NCBI RefSeq assembly: GCF_020911885.1 | Contig: NZ_CP087132.1 | Span: forward strand, 558,001-622,000 | Direction of reading: 5' to 3' | Origin: Flavobacterium acetivorans | GTDB lineage: Bacteria > Bacteroidota > Bacteroidia > Flavobacteriales > Flavobacteriaceae | Length of the DNA stretch: 64,000 nucleotides | Shown: in pieces, positions 62,056 to 64,000 of the stretch | Position numbering within the stretch: position 1 is the stretch's first letter | How the letters are laid out: the number at the start of each line of letters is the position of its first letter | Made by a program: the position numbers and the translations under genes | The notes under the pieces: model-generated | The model's database searches: none | Told to the model about the DNA's origin: nothing | Seen by the model: the letters and a program-made list of their open reading frames with translations, nothing else

Positions 62056-63747
62056 TTAGCGAACGCCATGCATCATTTTCTTTAATAATGGAGTTAAAGC
62101 AAATAAAACTACTGCCGCAATCCCCGTTAAAATTACAAAAACCATGAAGAATTCAAAAAGATTATGAATTTCAAAACCAGCAAAAAATGGATTGGTTGCA
62201 CTAATCTGGTTCGACTCTAAAAGCTGCAATTGCTCTGGAGTGGCAGCAACCGTTTTATCTAAAATAGGCTGTAACTCAATTCCCAATTCTTTAGCTTTTG
62301 CAAACTTCTCTCCTGTTGCAGGCATGATGGAGCCCAAGGTACCCGATAAAGCATATCCAGCAGCATTAGACAAGAAAAACACACCAAAAAGCAATGAAGA
62401 AAAACGTTTTGGTGATAATTTACCTACCAAAGACAATCCTATTGGTGACAAACACAACTCAGCAAAAGTTTGAATTAAATACAAAAGAATCAACCATTTT
62501 ATAGCCAGAAGCCCACTGTTTCCTAAATCTTTTACGTTGTATGCAATTATAAAATAACTTAGTGCAATCAACGCCAAGCCAATTGCCTGTTTCACCGGAG
62601 ATATTGGTTCTTTACCATTTTCTCTCAATTTATCCCACAAAATACTAAAAGGCAAAGCGAAAGCAAAAACGAAAATTCCGTTGAAAACCTGAACCATTGA
62701 GGCTGGCATTTGCCATCCAAACATAAAAGTTCTATCGGTTTGATTTGCGGCAATAAATGTTAAAGAAGATCCTGCTTGCTCAAAAGCCGCCCAGAAAAAT
62801 ATAATAAAAAATGCTACAATATAAATAACAAAAATTCGGTCTCTCTCTACTTTTGTCAACGAACTATCCGAAATAATCAATCCCGCCAATGTCAATCCGC
62901 TGGCGTAAATAATTGGATAAATTAATGTTTGTATAAAGTTATCTCCATCTAAAATATAACGGAAAACAAAAAACAAAAGCACAAAAGCAATAACAGCTCC
63001 AATTAAAGCTCGTGTTGAGAAAACTGCTTTTTGAGCTTCGCCTTCTTCATAATCAGTAGTATCATTCTTAGAAGGCAAGCCACCTAACGGTTTTCCTTCT
63101 GGAGAAACAACATACTTATTTTTCAATACATAAAAAACAGCTGTTCCAATCAACATCGCAATCGATGCCGCCAAAAATCCCCATTTGAAAGCATGGATAT
63201 TCTGAACACCATTTACCACTTCGTCACCTAAATAAGGACAAATTGTTTGCCCTAAAAAGGCGCCCAAATTGATTCCCATATAGAAAATAGTAAAAGCGGT
63301 ATCTAGTTTTGTTTTTTCTTGTTTTGGATACAAGCTCCCAACCATGCTTGAGATGTTTGGTTTAAAAAATCCATTTCCAAAAATAATAATTCCTAATGCT
63401 GACCACATTAAAGTATTGGCCAAACTCATATTTGAACCAAAAACACTAGCGCTGGTAAACAGTAAAAACTGTCCTATAGCCATCATCAATCCACCCAATA
63501 AAATGCAATTTCTGTTTCCAAAGAAACGATCGGCAATAAAACCACCTAACATTGGAGTTAAGTAACAAAGTCCTAAGAAACCTCCATAAATCAAGGACGC
63601 TTCTGACTCTTTCATTAATAAGGAGTTTACCAGAAATAAGGTAAGAATTGCTCGCATTCCATAGAAATTGAAACGCTCCCACATTTCGGTTCCAAATAAT
63701 ACCCAAAGTCCTTTTGGATGTTTTGATTTTACTGCTGTTTCACTCAT
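62056..63747 (-). CDS. POT family peptide transporter (MFS), first of four
   Basis: A 563-residue POT transporter. Motifs: EMWERFNFYGMRAIL near residue 21, GGFIADRFFGNRNCI near 71 and FTIFYMGINLGAFLGQTI near 150. The AFEQAGSSLTFIAANQTDR stretch near 318 is the conserved helix-7 region shared with its neighbours (EQSxxSL). Before the last helix there is a loop with LDKTVAATPEQLQLLESN. It follows the S9 peptidase gene by 29 bases. Peptides released by the peptidase are plausible substrates. Confidence 0.94.
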   Translation of the reverse strand: MSETAVKSKHPKGLWVLFGTEMWERFNFYGMRAILTLFLVNSLLMKESEASLIYGGFLGLCYLTPMLGGFIADRFFGNRNCILLGGLMMAIGQFLLFTSASVFGSNMSLANTLMWSALGIIIFGNGFFKPNISSMVGSLYPKQEKTKLDTAFTIFYMGINLGAFLGQTICPYLGDEVVNGVQNIHAFKWGFLAASIAMLIGTAVFYVLKNKYVVSPEGKPLGGLPSKNDTTDYEEGEAQKAVFSTRALIGAVIAFVLLFFVFRYILDGDNFIQTLIYPIIYASGLTLAGLIISDSSLTKVERDRIFVIYIVAFFIIFFWAAFEQAGSSLTFIAANQTDRTFMFGWQMPASMVQVFNGIFVFAFALPFSILWDKLRENGKEPISPVKQAIGLALIALSYFIIAYNVKDLGNSGLLAIKWLILLYLIQTFAELCLSPIGLSLVGKLSPKRFSSLLFGVFFLSNAAGYALSGTLGSIMPATGEKFAKAKELGIELQPILDKTVAATPEQLQLLESNQISATNPFFAGFEIHNLFEFFMVFVILTGIAAVVLFALTPLLKKMMHGVR

Positions 63748-63776
63748 TTTTATTATATTGGGTTATTAGTTTTATG

Positions 63777-64000
63777 TTATAAATTTTCTTTGATGAAATT
63801 GGTCATTTTAGTGTACAATTGAACTCTGGTTTTACCACCATAAATTCCATGATTTTTATCCGGATAAATCTGTGAATCAAATTGCTTGTTAGCCTGAATC
63901 AAAGCTTCCATCATTTGCATCGAATTCTGCACATGCACATTATCATCGGCACTTCCATGAATCAAAAGAAATTTCCCTTTCAATTTCTCCACATGGTTTA
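63777..64000 (-). CDS. S9 family (DPP IV-like) peptidase, C-terminal fragment cut by window edge
   Basis: Only the last 74 codons are inside the window. They encode the end of a prolyl-oligopeptidase alpha/beta-hydrolase domain: KGKFLLIHGSADDNVHVQN contains the catalytic aspartate (ADD) and YPDKNHGIYG the catalytic histidine. The serine lies outside. The NHVEKLKGKFLLIHG context is typical of Bacteroidetes dipeptidyl peptidase IV-like enzymes, which release dipeptides from proline-containing peptides. It lies 29 bases upstream of the first POT gene, so it is probably the first or an early gene of this operon. Confidence 0.9.
   Translation of the reverse strand, partial: NHVEKLKGKFLLIHGSADDNVHVQNSMQMMEALIQANKQFDSQIYPDKNHGIYGGKTRVQLYTKMTNFIKENL

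Overview
The window is a 64 kb piece of a Bacteroidota chromosome, most likely Flavobacterium or a close relative. The evidence is low G+C, promoters of the Bacteroidetes type (TTG, 18-21 nt, TAnnTTTG), A-rich start regions without clear Shine-Dalgarno sequences, and lineage genes such as porT (type IX secretion), a lipoprotein TamA (TamL), menaquinone methyltransferase and four tandem POT peptide transporters. I see no rRNA, tRNA, insertion sequence, prophage or CRISPR array. The content is mostly core metabolism and cell-envelope genes.

Region 1 (1-15.2 kb) is a sulfur and methionine block, almost all on the minus strand. In transcription order it holds a SAM-I riboswitch, metX, a fused aspartokinase/homoserine dehydrogenase, an OsmC protein, metZ, an Rrf2 regulator, a TauE/SafE permease, cysH, cysD, cysN and a sulfite reductase cut by the window edge. 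CysH has the cysteine pairs of an APS reductase and no APS kinase is present, so sulfate is probably reduced directly from APS. A palindrome downstream of the cys promoter is the likely Rrf2 operator. metY and metK follow, transcribed divergently. metK sits behind a SAM-II riboswitch. metY sits behind a promoter, a 22-codon Met/Cys-containing reading frame and a terminator, which looks like an attenuator. Two further promoter/short-peptide/terminator cassettes lie between metX and metY; one of them resembles the metY leader in both peptide and hairpin. These cassettes are the best candidate for something undescribed here.

Region 2 (15.3-30.6 kb) holds a DUF4153 membrane protein, a deoxynucleoside kinase, a membrane pyrophosphatase with an unusual Cys-rich tail next to the soluble pyrophosphatase, an AlkA-type glycosylase, a DUF5686 outer-membrane protein, the pyruvate dehydrogenase E1 beta subunit, etfBA, a bifunctional nuclease and the folate/thymidylate pair thyA and folA.

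Region 3 (30.6-47.6 kb) holds menG-porT, a TrmH-type rRNA methyltransferase, tamL, fbaA, accD (zinc-ribbon cysteines missing), an alcohol dehydrogenase, a MacB-like permease, purH, and the cell-shape operon mreB-mreC-mreD-mrdA-rodA.

Region 4 (47.6-64 kb) holds a secreted nuclease, a tail-specific protease, surE, lpxB, an NlpC/P60 lipoprotein and a ComEC-like channel protein. A minus-strand peptide-use operon follows: S9 peptidase (cut by the window edge), four POT transporters, a thioredoxin-like protein and a copy of it that has lost CxxC. Assignments rest on motif recognition by eye; no database search was possible.
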